Assembly (NCBI GenBank): GCA_900553705.1
Contig: USEK01000017.1
Span: 1-16,136 of the forward strand
DNA: 16,136 nucleotides
Direction: 5' to 3'
Source: an uncultured Collinsella sp.
GTDB lineage: Bacteria; Actinomycetota; Coriobacteriia; Coriobacteriales; Coriobacteriaceae
Positions within the stretch are counted from its first letter, which is position 1, and every line of letters starts with the position of its first letter. Shown one piece after another: positions 1-6,775 of the stretch. The notes beneath the pieces were generated by a model. That model saw only the letters and a list, made by a program, of their open reading frames with translations. It made no database searches and had not been told where the DNA came from. Position numbers and translations under genes: made by a program.

Positions 1-48
1 CGAGATTCCTCTACGTCTCGTGGGCTCGGAGATGTGTATAAGAGACAG
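1..48. other. Illumina Nextera adapter and index, not genomic
   Basis: Bases 1-6 (CGAGAT) match the last bases of the P7 flow-cell primer. Bases 7-14 (TCCTCTAC) match a Nextera i7 index, which I recall as N712. Bases 15-29 match GTCTCGTGGGCTCGG and bases 30-48 match the 19-bp Tn5 mosaic end, AGATGTGTATAAGAGACAG. The order is exactly that of a Nextera library end, so this is untrimmed adapter at a contig edge. Genomic sequence begins at 49. Confidence 0.97.
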
Positions 49-1343
49 TCCCCTGCCTGCGCCACGGCATCCCCACCAACCGTCTGGCCTACGCCATGCA
101 GTATTTCGACCTGAGCTGCGTCACGTTTGAGGACCTGCCCTATGTGACACTGCTCTGCCGCCTGCTTAAGCAGCTGCCCACGCGCGAGCACTCGGCCGAG
201 GAACTCGATAACTTGCTCGCCGGCAAGCTCGGCTTTTTGAGCTTTACGACCGAAGTCATGACGCAGCCCGAAGTGGACAGCGTGCGCCCCTACCTGCTGG
301 TGAGCGCCGGCGCCCTGTCCGAGAAGATCGATGCGCTGGCGAGCCTGCCGCGCGAGGTATGGTCGAGCACGCTTTTGCTCGATGCCGACGCCGACCGTGT
401 GCGCGACGTGCTCACGCAGATTCGCATTGGGCTTGAGCAGGGCTTTATCAACAACGGCCACTCGGCGGCACTAGGTCGCGCGATGAGCTACAGCTCGCCT
501 TCGGCCGTGGTGCGCGAGCAGCTCTCGGGCGTAGACTTCTACCTGTTCCTGCGCGATCTGCTCGACCACTTTGACGAGCGCGTGGACGGGCTGCGTACCA
601 AGCTTGCCAAGCTGGCGGAGTGCATCTTTGTGGTCGATGGCTGCCTGGCGAGCTTTACCGGCAGCGACGAGGACTTTGACGCGTACTGGGATGCCGCGGG
701 CGACCTGGGGCTTGGCGCGGGCGACGGCGCTGCCAGCGGCACGCTCGTGGTGCCGACGCCGTGCGACCGCCACGAGGCTTTCGTGATCCCCAGCGACATC
801 TGCTTTGCCGCGCGTGCGTGCGATCCGCGTCGCCTGGGCATTGACGTGACGGGCACTTGGGCCGTGGCTGCCAACGCGCTCTCCTACGACTACCTGTGGA
901 ACGAGATCCGCGTGAAGGGCGGCGCGTACGGCTGCGGATTCCGTGCGGCAGGCGAGCGTCAGACGGCGTTCTACACCTACCGCGACCCGGCGATCGATCC
1001 TTCGATTGAGCGCGTGAAGCGCGCGGGTGCATGGCTTGGCAGCTTTGAGCCCGACGAGGCCGCCTTTGAGGGCTTTATCGTGAGCTGCGTGAGCGGCATG
1101 GACGCGCCCGTGAAGCCGTACGCGCTCACCAAGCGCCGCAACACGACCTACCTGGCCGGGCTCGATTCGCATGCGCGCGAGGAGCGTCGCGCCCAGATGC
1201 TCGCCGCCACGCCCGGTGAGCTGCGCTCGCTCGGCGCCGACGTGACGCGCATCGCAGCCGAGTCGCCCACCTGCGTCTTTGGCGGCCGCGAAGTCATCGC
1301 CAAGAGCAACGCCGACTTCAACGTAGTCGACCTGATGGGCTAA
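49..1343 (+). CDS. M16C (PreP/insulinase-type) zinc peptidase, 3' part only
   Basis: This is the C-terminal part of an M16 metalloprotease of the presequence-protease (PreP/Cym1, M16C) type, which degrades peptides inside a clam-shaped chamber. The frame is open from the first genomic base: codons 51-95 read PCLRHGIPTNRLAYA, so the ATG at 96 is internal and not the start. Recognisable blocks are the IPTNRLAY...YFDLSCVTFEDLPY stretch, typical of the third domain, and LWNEIRVKGGAYG near the C-terminus, the conserved Arg/GGAYG region of the inactive half that helps bind substrate. The zinc motif HxxEH lies in the N-terminal half and is missing because the contig ends here. About 430 residues of an expected ~970-1000 are present. 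The gene ends at TAA 1341-1343, followed 8 bases later by a terminator. The truncation is an assembly edge, not a pseudogene. Confidence 0.9.
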
Positions 1344-1351
1344 CGCATGGC

Positions 1352-1394
1352 AAAGGTAGATTTTTGGGACATGTCTGAAAATCTACCTTTTTTT
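1352..1394 (+). terminator. Intrinsic terminator of the M16 peptidase gene
   Basis: A perfect 13-bp inverted repeat (AAAGGTAGATTTT at 1352-1364, AAAATCTACCTTT at 1378-1390) with a 13-base loop runs straight into more T residues (1391-1394). It starts 8 bases after the stop codon. The stem is A/T-rich for a terminator, and the arms and loop look like a dispersed element reused as a terminator. Confidence 0.7.
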
Positions 1395-1425
1395 CTGCGG
1401 TTTGAGCGGGGCGGCGCAGCCCACC

Positions 1426-1502
1426 GCGGCGGTTTGTCTCAATCTGTAACATCTAGGTCCAATTTTGCCGAGTTACTGTTACAGATTGAGACAAACCGCC
1501 GC
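1426..1502. repeat. Perfect 26-bp inverted repeat with 25-base spacer
   Basis: The arms are 1426-1451 and 1477-1502 and are perfect reverse complements over 26 bases. The left arm begins GCGGCGGTTTGTCTC and ends CTGTAACA. No T-tract follows on either strand, so it is not a normal intrinsic terminator. The 316-base gap 1344-1660 holds only the upstream terminator, this hairpin and the hicA promoter region; no gene is seen in it. Confidence 0.9.
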
Positions 1503-1564
1503 AGACGCCCACTCCACAGCACAGACCACCACAAAGGTGCCTGTCTCCTTCCTCAGTTGTGATT

Positions 1565-1595
1565 CGAACACTTGTTCTATACGCACACATGTTCT
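1565..1595. promoter_or_regulatory. Two LexA-like boxes upstream of hicA
   Basis: CGAACACTTGTTCT (1565-1578) fits the Gram-positive/actinobacterial SOS-box core GAAC-N4-GTTC. CGCACACATGTTCT (1582-1595) is a second copy with one mismatch in the left half. They are 17 bp apart in phase, and both overlap the distal candidate promoter. LexA control of hicAB is inference. Confidence 0.4.
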
Positions 1596-1600
1596 ATAGT
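1572..1600 (+). promoter_or_regulatory. Distal candidate promoter of hicAB
   Basis: TTGTTC (1572-1577) and TATAGT (1595-1600) are separated by 17 bp. The -10 matches the sigma-70 consensus at 5 of 6 positions. The -35 lies inside the first LexA-like box. Confidence 0.45.
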
Positions 1601-1608
1601 AGAGGTGC

Positions 1609-1646
1609 TTGCATCAAACTGAAATTGCAACTAGAATATAGTTGCA
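1609..1646 (+). promoter_or_regulatory. Proximal hicAB promoter with palindromic operator
   Basis: TTGCAT (1609-1614) and TAGAAT (1632-1637) are 17 bp apart. A perfect palindrome, TGCAACTA-N5-TAGTTGCA (1626-1646), covers the -10. Toxin-antitoxin operons of this kind are normally repressed by the antitoxin, and this palindrome is the obvious operator for the HicB-like protein encoded downstream. Confidence 0.6.
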
Positions 1647-1660
1647 GAATGTGAGGCGGG

Positions 1661-1924
1661 ATGACGCGGACCGATAAACTCATCGCCCAACTGTTTAGCT
1701 GCCCTTCGACGTATCGGTATGCGGATTTTTTAAAAGTCATGGCTTCGTATGGCTTTGAAATGGACAGCAAAGGCAAGACGTCCGGATCGCGCGTTCGCTT
1801 CTACAGGCCATCAGATGGCAGGATGTTCGTAATGCACGCGCCTCATCCATCTGACGAATTGACAGCGGGGACCATTCGAAACATCGTTCGCTTTCTGCAA
1901 GATGTCGGAGGTAGTCATGAGTAA
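1661..1924 (+). CDS. hicA: HicA-family mRNA interferase toxin, non-canonical (no GSH histidine)
   Basis: This 87-residue protein is the putative toxin of a type II HicAB system; HicA toxins are small double-stranded-RNA-binding-like folds that cut mRNA. Residues 22-80 show the HicA pattern: YADFLKVMASYGFE (helix 1), then SGSRVRFYRPSDGRMFVMHAPHP (beta hairpin), then TAGTIRNIVRFL (last helix). Classical HicA has a catalytic His in the Gly-Ser-His motif. Here the motif reads Gly-Ser-Arg, while a downstream HAPHP motif is retained, as in a subgroup with a longer N-terminus. GAGG at 1653-1656 precedes the ATG. The stop overlaps the start of the antitoxin gene, so translation is coupled. A role for His58 or His61 in catalysis, or loss of activity, cannot be decided from sequence. 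Confidence 0.8.
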   Translation: MTRTDKLIAQLFSCPSTYRYADFLKVMASYGFEMDSKGKTSGSRVRFYRPSDGRMFVMHAPHPSDELTAGTIRNIVRFLQDVGGSHE

Positions 1925-2246
1925 CGTTTTGGCATACAAGGGTTATTTCGCCCCGGTCGAGTTCGATGCCGAACAGCATGTGCTAACAGGTATGGTCGCC
2001 GGCATTAGGGACGCAATCGTATTTGAAGGCTCCACGGCCGAAGAAGTGGAGCAATGTTTCCACGACGCCGTCGACGATTACCTTGAGTTTTGCGCCGAGA
2101 AGGGCAAGGAACCCGAGCGAGCTTTTAAAGGCTCTTTCAACGTAAGAACGGGCTCTGAGCTCCACAAGCGAGCAGCGCTGGCAGCGGCAAAGAAGGGTGA
2201 ATCGCTCAATAAGTTTGTGACTGAAGCAATCGCTGCGGCGTTGTGA
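1917..2246 (+). CDS. hicB: HicB-family antitoxin with C-terminal DNA-binding segment
   Basis: This 109-residue protein is the partner antitoxin. Its N-terminal part (YKGYFAPVEFDAEQHVLTGMVAGIRDAIVFEGSTAEEVEQCFHDAVDDYLEF) is the HicB partial-RNase-H fold that covers the toxin. The C-terminal stretch (GSFNVRTGSELHKRAALAAAKKGESLNKFVTEAIAAAL) resembles a ribbon-helix-helix DNA-binding domain, suited to repressing the operon. I chose ATG 1917, not the in-frame ATG at 1902, because GGAGG (1907-1911) sits 5 bases before it and the start then overlaps the hicA stop by 8 bases. The gene is followed by a 19-bp perfect hairpin. Confidence 0.87.
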   Translation: MSNVLAYKGYFAPVEFDAEQHVLTGMVAGIRDAIVFEGSTAEEVEQCFHDAVDDYLEFCAEKGKEPERAFKGSFNVRTGSELHKRAALAAAKKGESLNKFVTEAIAAAL

Positions 2247-2258
2247 AGCCAACGTCGA

Positions 2259-2303
2259 GTCGAAGCCGCCACAAAGGACACCTTTGTGGCGGCTTCGACG
2301 TTT
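2259..2303 (+). terminator. 19-bp perfect hairpin after hicB, possible terminator
   Basis: Arms 2259-2277 and 2281-2299 are perfect reverse complements with only a 3-base loop (ACA). They begin 13 bases after the hicB stop. Only three T residues follow, so termination without a factor is uncertain. The long, nearly loop-free palindrome may also be a mobile or dispersed repeat. Confidence 0.5.
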
Positions 2304-2312
2304 GCCCAGATA

Positions 2313-2351
2313 AAACCTGCCAAAATAAACCTGTCCCTTTTTGGTAGGTTT
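2313..2351. repeat. Inverted repeat before the folate gene
   Basis: AAACCTGCCAAAA (2313-2325) pairs with TTTTGGTAGGTTT (2339-2351) over 13 bp with a single G-U wobble, around a 13-base loop. It lies just upstream of the ribosome binding site of the next gene. In the minus orientation a T-rich run follows, so it could stop transcription coming from the right. Its role is unknown. Confidence 0.6.
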
Positions 2352-2367
2352 GGGAGAGGGAGCTGGG

Positions 2368-2964
2368 ATGGATAAGGCTGAGTTGCGACGGGCGGTGATT
2401 GCTCGGCGCGACGCTCTTGATTTGGACTTGCGCGCGGCGAAGTCTGCCGCTATCTGTGCGCGGCTGATTGAGCTGCTGGGCCGCTTGGATGCCGCGGCGC
2501 CGCACACCGTTGCCATCTATGCCGCGATGGGTTCCGAGGTCGACCCAGCCGCGTTTGCCGCTGCGGCCGTCAAACGCGGCTGGCGCGTGGCCTATCCGTG
2601 CATGCTCTCGGCAATTGATGCCGCAGCTTGTGGCCAGCGCATGTGCATGCGGGCAGTTGCTGTCGACGATGCGTCCTCGGCTCCGTTTATCGCCCACCCC
2701 ACGCGGGCCTTCACGGCCATGGACATCGACAGCGACCACTTCCCTATCGTGTCTGCCGAAGCACTCGACATGATTGTTGTGCCGCTCGTGGCCTTCGACC
2801 AAACCGGCGCGCGCCTGGGCTACGGCGGCGGCTGCTATGACCGCTACCTGCCCATGCTCTCGCCCGCATGTCAAATCATCGGCATCGCCTTTGACGAGCA
2901 GCACGTCGACCACATCCCCATCGATGCCCACGACCTGCCGCTACCCCACATCATCAGCGTCTAA
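2368..2964 (+). CDS. 5-formyltetrahydrofolate cyclo-ligase
   Basis: This 198-residue cytosolic enzyme (EC 6.3.3.2; MTHFS, E. coli YgfA, B. subtilis YqgN family) uses ATP to convert 5-formyl-THF to 5,10-methenyl-THF, returning a storage folate to the one-carbon pool. The diagnostic signature GYGGGCYDRY is at residues 151-160. The substrate-side block YAAMGSEVDP is at 51-60 and the basic N-terminal KAELRRAVIARRDAL segment is present. Length matches the family. The start is ATG 2368, with GGGAG at 2358-2362 five bases upstream; an upstream in-frame TTG at 2341 is less likely because it falls in the hairpin arm. It stands alone, facing a convergent gene with a REP-like repeat between the two. Confidence 0.93.
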   Translation: MDKAELRRAVIARRDALDLDLRAAKSAAICARLIELLGRLDAAAPHTVAIYAAMGSEVDPAAFAAAAVKRGWRVAYPCMLSAIDAAACGQRMCMRAVAVDDASSAPFIAHPTRAFTAMDIDSDHFPIVSAEALDMIVVPLVAFDQTGARLGYGGGCYDRYLPMLSPACQIIGIAFDEQHVDHIPIDAHDLPLPHIISV

Positions 2965-2988
2965 CCGCTGGCGCGCTGCACTCCACAA

Positions 2989-3087
2989 AAATGAGCGTGG
3001 AAATTCTCCCGTTTTAAACCCCTTCCTCGGCAAAAAACGGGAGATTATCCACGCTCATTTCTCAAACGTCCAATTATCCACGCGCGT
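2989..3087 (+). repeat. REP-like palindrome, copy A1
   Basis: Arms 2989-3015 and 3034-3060 match at 25 of 27 positions when one is reverse-complemented (core GAGCGTGGA...TCTCCCG). A tail at about 3061-3087 repeats part of the arm (TTATCCACGC). The copy lies between the convergent folate gene and the nuclease-like gene. Confidence 0.9.
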
Positions 3088-3111
3088 GCAGCCTAACGCC
3101 CTGCTGCCGCC

Positions 3112-4074
3112 TCAACACGCACGCGGCACGCCGGCAACCTTGAGCTTGCGATCGAGCTTTGCCGGATCCCTTAGATCATCCCAGCACAAGCGCACGATCT
3201 TGCAGTTATCAAGCAGCGAAAGCCTCGACTCGCGCTGACGCTCATCAAATTGCGCTTTTGCGAGCTTGCCCTCCTCCGCCGCCTTCTCGCTTTTAACGAA
3301 TCCGTCAAACTCCCCGATGATCAATCGGTCGCCCACGCGCCACAGGTAGTCAACGCGATACGGCTTTCCCGGCTCAACCGGGTCGAACAGCTCAACTTGC
3401 AGCTCCGGAACCTGCCAGCTGCGCTCGATCATCAGCGCACGCGCCTTGGACTCGCCGCCGCTTTCCGACAAGCCGTCGGCACACCGCGCAACCCTGCGCG
3501 CCGTCACAACACCGCGACGATTCAGGCCAAGCTTGTCGACCGTCTCAACGAGATGTTCCTTCGACAACAGCTGCTCATGGAGCACCGAGTCCGCAATGAT
3601 CAAGCCCTCGACAAACGATGCATCGACCAGGCAATCCGTAATCGTTTGATCGATATCGGTCACGGCAATGTCCATCTGGGTGGCCCGTGTTTGACGAACA
3701 TAACGATGGCGAACGACCTGAGAGCCCGGCGTCGTTGATTGTGCCGGTGCCACGGCGATATGGATGTGCGTCAAATTGGCATGCGAAACCGAAAGACCAT
3801 AGATAACAGCCGCCGTATAGGAGCAAAATGTCCAGTCGGGGTGCTTTTGCGCAAGGGCCCGCACTCGATGCAGATAACGCTGCCGAAACTTGAACTCGGA
3901 CCAGTATTCCGGACGCGCATACAGCCCCGGCATGACCGCCTCTAGACTTCCCGCCGCCACCCGCCGCTCAATCTGCTTTGCCTCCGCCGCCGTTCGCGCG
4001 TACACGCAGCTCATCTGCTGTTCACATGCCTTAATGTGACCTGCAAGTCTTTGATTCGCCGTCATGTTTCCCAT
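3112..4074 (-). CDS. AbiEi-like N-terminus with PD-(D/E)XK-like (DUF559-type) C-terminus
   Basis: This 320-residue protein belongs to a family common in Actinobacteria, often annotated as type IV TA AbiEi-like or 'endonuclease domain-containing' protein. The N-terminal ~190 residues contain the AbiEi-like pattern: a winged-helix-like start with RVAAGSLEAVMPGLYARPEYW, and later FCSYTAAVIYGLSV. The C-terminal part has a nuclease-like layout: Glu208 (GESKAR), Asp242 (YRVDYLW) and Glu255/Asp257 (IGEFDG), followed by Lys261. This matches the DUF559 restriction-like fold. I chose ATG 4072-4074 because GGGAGG (4079-4084) stands 4 bases upstream; a longer version starting at 4137 has no such site. 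No AbiEii toxin gene is adjacent, so a TA role is unsupported. Function is unknown; DNA binding or cleavage is inference. Confidence 0.7.
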   Translation of the reverse strand: MGNMTANQRLAGHIKACEQQMSCVYARTAAEAKQIERRVAAGSLEAVMPGLYARPEYWSEFKFRQRYLHRVRALAQKHPDWTFCSYTAAVIYGLSVSHANLTHIHIAVAPAQSTTPGSQVVRHRYVRQTRATQMDIAVTDIDQTITDCLVDASFVEGLIIADSVLHEQLLSKEHLVETVDKLGLNRRGVVTARRVARCADGLSESGGESKARALMIERSWQVPELQVELFDPVEPGKPYRVDYLWRVGDRLIIGEFDGFVKSEKAAEEGKLAKAQFDERQRESRLSLLDNCKIVRLCWDDLRDPAKLDRKLKVAGVPRAC

Positions 4075-4365
4075 GTCGCCTCCCAGATCTTGGAACGGCG
4101 CAAACGTACCAGACGGTTTCATGCGAAGTCTGACCAAATGCTATCCAGGCACCGACCAAGTGCTTGACGGTTTTGGACGTTTTGGGTTGATGGCTTATAT
4201 CTGCAGGTAGGGCGGTTGTCGAGAGGTCCCTGTCTCCACATTTAGATGCCTTGGTCCATCGGATTATCAGAAAGAAAAACCCGTCGAGATTCAAGACTAC
4301 GCCAAATGCGACTTCGCCTCTGCATGCAGCGTCTCTTAGCCGAGCCATCGGCATCTACATGCCTA
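4075..4365. other. Non-coding stretch upstream of the nuclease-like gene
   Basis: This stretch of about 290 bases holds the 5' leader of the minus-strand gene and no convincing open frame on either strand; the small frames here lack ribosome sites and family features. I see no clear promoter hexamer pair. Confidence 0.5.
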
Positions 4366-4489
4366 AAAAATGAGCGTGGAAAATCTCCCGTTTCGAGCCC
4401 GTTCCTCGGCCAAAAATGGGAGATTATCCACGCTCGTTTTCAAACGTCCGAAAATCCACGCTCGTGTGTCCGATAATCCACGCTCGTCA
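4366..4489 (+). repeat. REP-like palindrome with two tandem tail units, copy A2
   Basis: The hairpin arms are about 4367-4393 and 4414-4440, with loop 4394-4413. Two tail units follow with a period of 22 bp: TCCGAAAATCCACGCTCGT (4447-4465) and TCCGATAATCCACGCTCGT (4469-4487). Each tail unit repeats the distal part of the right arm. The copy lies 40 bases beyond the metA stop. Confidence 0.9.
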
Positions 4490-4528
4490 CGCCACCGGCA
4501 CAGCTACGGCCACAGTCACAGTCGCAGC

Positions 4529-5455
4529 CTAGTGCTCCTCGCCGGCGCGGGCCAGGTCGTAGGGCGTGGTCTGGTAGACGTAGTAGTTGAGCCAGTTGGT
4601 GTAGAACAGCTGAGCCTGGCTGCGCCAGACGTTGCGCGGCTCGGCGGTGGGGTCGTCGTTCGGGAAGTAATGCGCCGGCACCTGAGGGTTGAGCCCGCGC
4701 TTAACGTCGCGCTCGTACTCCAGACGCAACGTGTCGGTATCGTACTCGGGGTGGCCAAATACAAAGAAGCGGCGGCTGTCGGTCGACTTGACGATGTACA
4801 GGCCCACCTCGTCGGACACGGCCACGACCTCAAGCTGCGGCTCGGCCTCCACGTCCTCGCGGCGCACATCGGTGTTGCGCGAATGCACGGCATAGAAACG
4901 GTCGTCGAAGCCGCGGACCAGCGGGCTTTGCGGCTTCACCAGATAATGCTCGAACACGCCGCTCGCCTTTGCCGGCAGGTCGTGCTTCTGGATACCGTAA
5001 TGATGGTACAGACCGGCCTGCGCGCCCCAACAAATGTGCAGCGTAGAGTGCACGTGCGTGGTGGACCAATCCATGATCTGGCAGAGCTCGGGCCAGTAGT
5101 CGACCTCCTCGAACGGCATCTGCTCCACCGGCGCGCCCGTGATGATCAGGCCGTCGTAGTGGATGTCGCGGATGTCGTCGAACGTGCGGTAAAACGTCTC
5201 CAAGTGGCCGGCGCTCACGTGCGTAGCCTCGTGCGTTTTGGTGCGCAGCAGGTCCACCTCCACCTGCAGCGGCGTGTTGGAGAGCTTGCGCATAATTTGC
5301 GTCTCGGTGGCGATCTTGGTGGGCATGAGGTTGAGGATGAGCACGCGCAGCGGACGGATGTCCTGGTGCAGCGCGCGGTACTCGGTCATGACAAAGATGT
5401 TCTCGCTCTCGAGCTGCGCGGCGGCAGGGAGGGCGTCGGGGATGCGAATGGGCAT
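4529..5455 (-). CDS. metA: Homoserine O-acetyltransferase (MetA family)
   Basis: This 308-residue cytosolic enzyme acylates the hydroxyl of L-homoserine, the first dedicated step to methionine. It aligns without gaps to MetA numbering. The nucleophile is Cys142 in HICWGAQAGLYHHYG, and His235 and Glu237 are in FGHPEYD. Residue 111 is Glu in TGAPVEQMPFEEVDYW; in this family Glu111 goes with acetyl-CoA and Gly111 with succinyl-CoA, so the product should be O-acetylhomoserine despite the MetA fold. AAGGAG sits five bases before the ATG. It is divergent from the dehydrogenase gene across 210 bp. No S-box/SAM riboswitch features are seen in that interval. REP-like copy A2 lies downstream. Confidence 0.96.
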   Translation of the reverse strand: MPIRIPDALPAAAQLESENIFVMTEYRALHQDIRPLRVLILNLMPTKIATETQIMRKLSNTPLQVEVDLLRTKTHEATHVSAGHLETFYRTFDDIRDIHYDGLIITGAPVEQMPFEEVDYWPELCQIMDWSTTHVHSTLHICWGAQAGLYHHYGIQKHDLPAKASGVFEHYLVKPQSPLVRGFDDRFYAVHSRNTDVRREDVEAEPQLEVVAVSDEVGLYIVKSTDSRRFFVFGHPEYDTDTLRLEYERDVKRGLNPQVPAHYFPNDDPTAEPRNVWRSQAQLFYTNWLNYYVYQTTPYDLARAGEEH

Positions 5456-5622
5456 GGATGCTCCTTACGAGTCAGTTGCAGCTATGGTACAACGAGCGGC
5501 CCCATCCGCGCGAGCATATCGCCCAGCGATGCCGTCAGCGGCCCAAATCACTCCAAAAGTAGAGATTAAGGCATGCCCAAAAATCTATGGCGCTTTAGCC
5601 TAGCAAAGTGGCAGCAGGACGC

Positions 5623-5628
5623 TACAAT
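5623..5628 (+). promoter_or_regulatory. Candidate -10 of the dehydrogenase gene
   Basis: TACAAT (5 of 6 to consensus) lies 37 bases before the start codon, giving a short leader. No good -35 is seen 17 bp upstream. No inverted TTGTGAA Rex-type site is seen in the gap. Confidence 0.4.
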
Positions 5629-5665
5629 GATTCGACGCGAAAAACTCGGCCGAAAGGATACATAT

Positions 5666-6643
5666 ATGTACCAGACGCGTAAGATCGGTGTGGTCGGCCA
5701 GGGCCACGTAGGAGCACATGTTGCCAACAGTCTGCTCATGCAGGGCATTGCCGATGAGCTGTACCTGTGCGATATCAACCAGGCCAAGGTGACGTCCGAG
5801 GTCCAGGACCTGCGCGACTCCCTTTCGTTTGTCCCGTACAACACCAAGATCGTCAACTGCTACGACCACTACGAGGAGCTTGCCTGCTGCGACGTCATCG
5901 TCAACGCCGCCGGCAAGGTCGCGCTGGCCGCCGGCAACCGCGACGGCGAGCTGTTCTTTACCACCGACGCCGCCCGCACCTTTGCCAAGCGCATCGTCGA
6001 CGCCGGCTTTGATGGCATCTTCGTGAGCATCTCCAACCCCTGCGACGTCGTGTGCACCGAGCTGTGGCACCTGACCGGCTACGATCCCAAGAAGATCATC
6101 GGCTCGGGCTGCGGCCTGGACTCCGCCCGCCTGCGCACCGAGATCTCCAAGAAGGTCGGCGTGAGCCCCAAGTCCATCGACGCCTACATGATCGGCGAGC
6201 ACGGCTTTAGCCAGCTTGCCGCCTTTAAGGCCGCAACCATCGCCGGCAAGAGCCTCAACGAGCTCCAGGCCGAGAACCCCGACAAGTACGCCTTCGACCA
6301 CATGGAGGTCGAGGAGCTCGCGCGCAAGGGCGGCTATGTGACCTACCAGGGCAAACAATGCACCGAGTACGCCGTCGCCAACTCCGCCGCGCGCGTCTGC
6401 GCCGCCGTGCTGCACAACGAGCACGCCGCGCTTTCCGCTTCCACGCTCATGACCGGCCAGTATGGCGAGGAGGGCATCTTTACCTCCCTGCCGTGCGTGA
6501 TCGGCGCCGAGGGCGTCGAGGAGGTCTACACGCTCGACCTGTCCGAGTACGAGCTCGAGGGCTTCCATAAGAGCTGCCAGCACATCCGCGACAACATCGC
6601 CCAGCTCGACTGGTGGGACGCCGAGGCCTACGACGCCAAGTAA
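5666..6643 (+). CDS. ldh: L-lactate / L-2-hydroxyacid dehydrogenase
   Basis: This 325-residue NAD-dependent enzyme interconverts a 2-oxoacid (pyruvate or a branched-chain analogue) and the L-2-hydroxyacid, regenerating NAD+ in fermentation. The Rossmann motif GQGHVG is at 11-16, with acidic Asp36 ending the second strand (NADH preference). Catalytic residues line up with LDH: Arg92, Asn124 (SNP), Asp152 and Arg155 (GLDSARLR), and His179 (GEHG). The segment ARKGGYVTYQGK and the overall sequence also resemble Lactobacillus L-2-hydroxyisocaproate dehydrogenase, so substrate range is uncertain. I chose ATG 5666 because AAAGGA (5653-5658) sits seven bases upstream and the Rossmann fold starts at once; an in-frame ATG at 5573 lies before the candidate promoter. 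A strong terminator follows. Confidence 0.92.
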   Translation: MYQTRKIGVVGQGHVGAHVANSLLMQGIADELYLCDINQAKVTSEVQDLRDSLSFVPYNTKIVNCYDHYEELACCDVIVNAAGKVALAAGNRDGELFFTTDAARTFAKRIVDAGFDGIFVSISNPCDVVCTELWHLTGYDPKKIIGSGCGLDSARLRTEISKKVGVSPKSIDAYMIGEHGFSQLAAFKAATIAGKSLNELQAENPDKYAFDHMEVEELARKGGYVTYQGKQCTEYAVANSAARVCAAVLHNEHAALSASTLMTGQYGEEGIFTSLPCVIGAEGVEEVYTLDLSEYELEGFHKSCQHIRDNIAQLDWWDAEAYDAK

Positions 6644-6684
6644 GCGTCGGTTGCCGCGACACCTCGCTCATACGGACGCCATGC

Positions 6685-6726
6685 AAAGCGGGCCGTGCCG
6701 GAAATCCCTGGCACGGCCCGCTTTTT
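6685..6726. terminator. Strong bidirectional intrinsic terminator
   Basis: A 15-bp perfect G/C-rich stem (6685-6699 with 6710-6724) and a 10-base loop are followed by T5 (6722-6726). The A-run on the left gives TTT on the opposite strand, so it can serve both the dehydrogenase gene and the convergent SIS-domain gene ending at 6776. Confidence 0.92.
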
Positions 6727-6775
6727 GACTCACACGACACGCTTGCGAATCGAAGGTAAATACTTTTCCCGTTAC

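Noticed and set aside
471..1172. A 233-codon minus-strand frame inside the M16 gene.
   Set aside because: It lies opposite a clear protein family member in G/C-rich DNA, has low-complexity Ala/Arg/Val composition and no family features.
1574..1597. GTTCTAT occurs twice upstream of hicA, the same heptamer as in the deglycase operators.
   Set aside because: The spacing differs (17 versus 10 bp), and the heptamers here are explained by the LexA-like boxes and the -10. Shared regulation is not supported.
3112..4074. An AbiE type IV toxin-antitoxin system.
   Set aside because: Only the AbiEi-like protein is present. No AbiEii nucleotidyltransferase gene lies next to it.
4366..4489. A possible CRISPR array from the repeated ATCCACGCTCGT units.
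   Set aside because: There are only two or three units with a 22-bp period and no unique spacers, and they derive from the arm of the dispersed palindrome.
4370..5569. A 399-codon plus-strand frame across metA.
   Set aside because: It begins inside the REP-like repeat and mirrors metA; it is an antisense shadow of a high-GC gene.
5456..5665. A SAM riboswitch or Rex operator between metA and the dehydrogenase gene.
   Set aside because: No S-box core, SAM-II-like pseudoknot pattern or TTGTGAA-N4-TTCACAA type site could be found by reading both strands.
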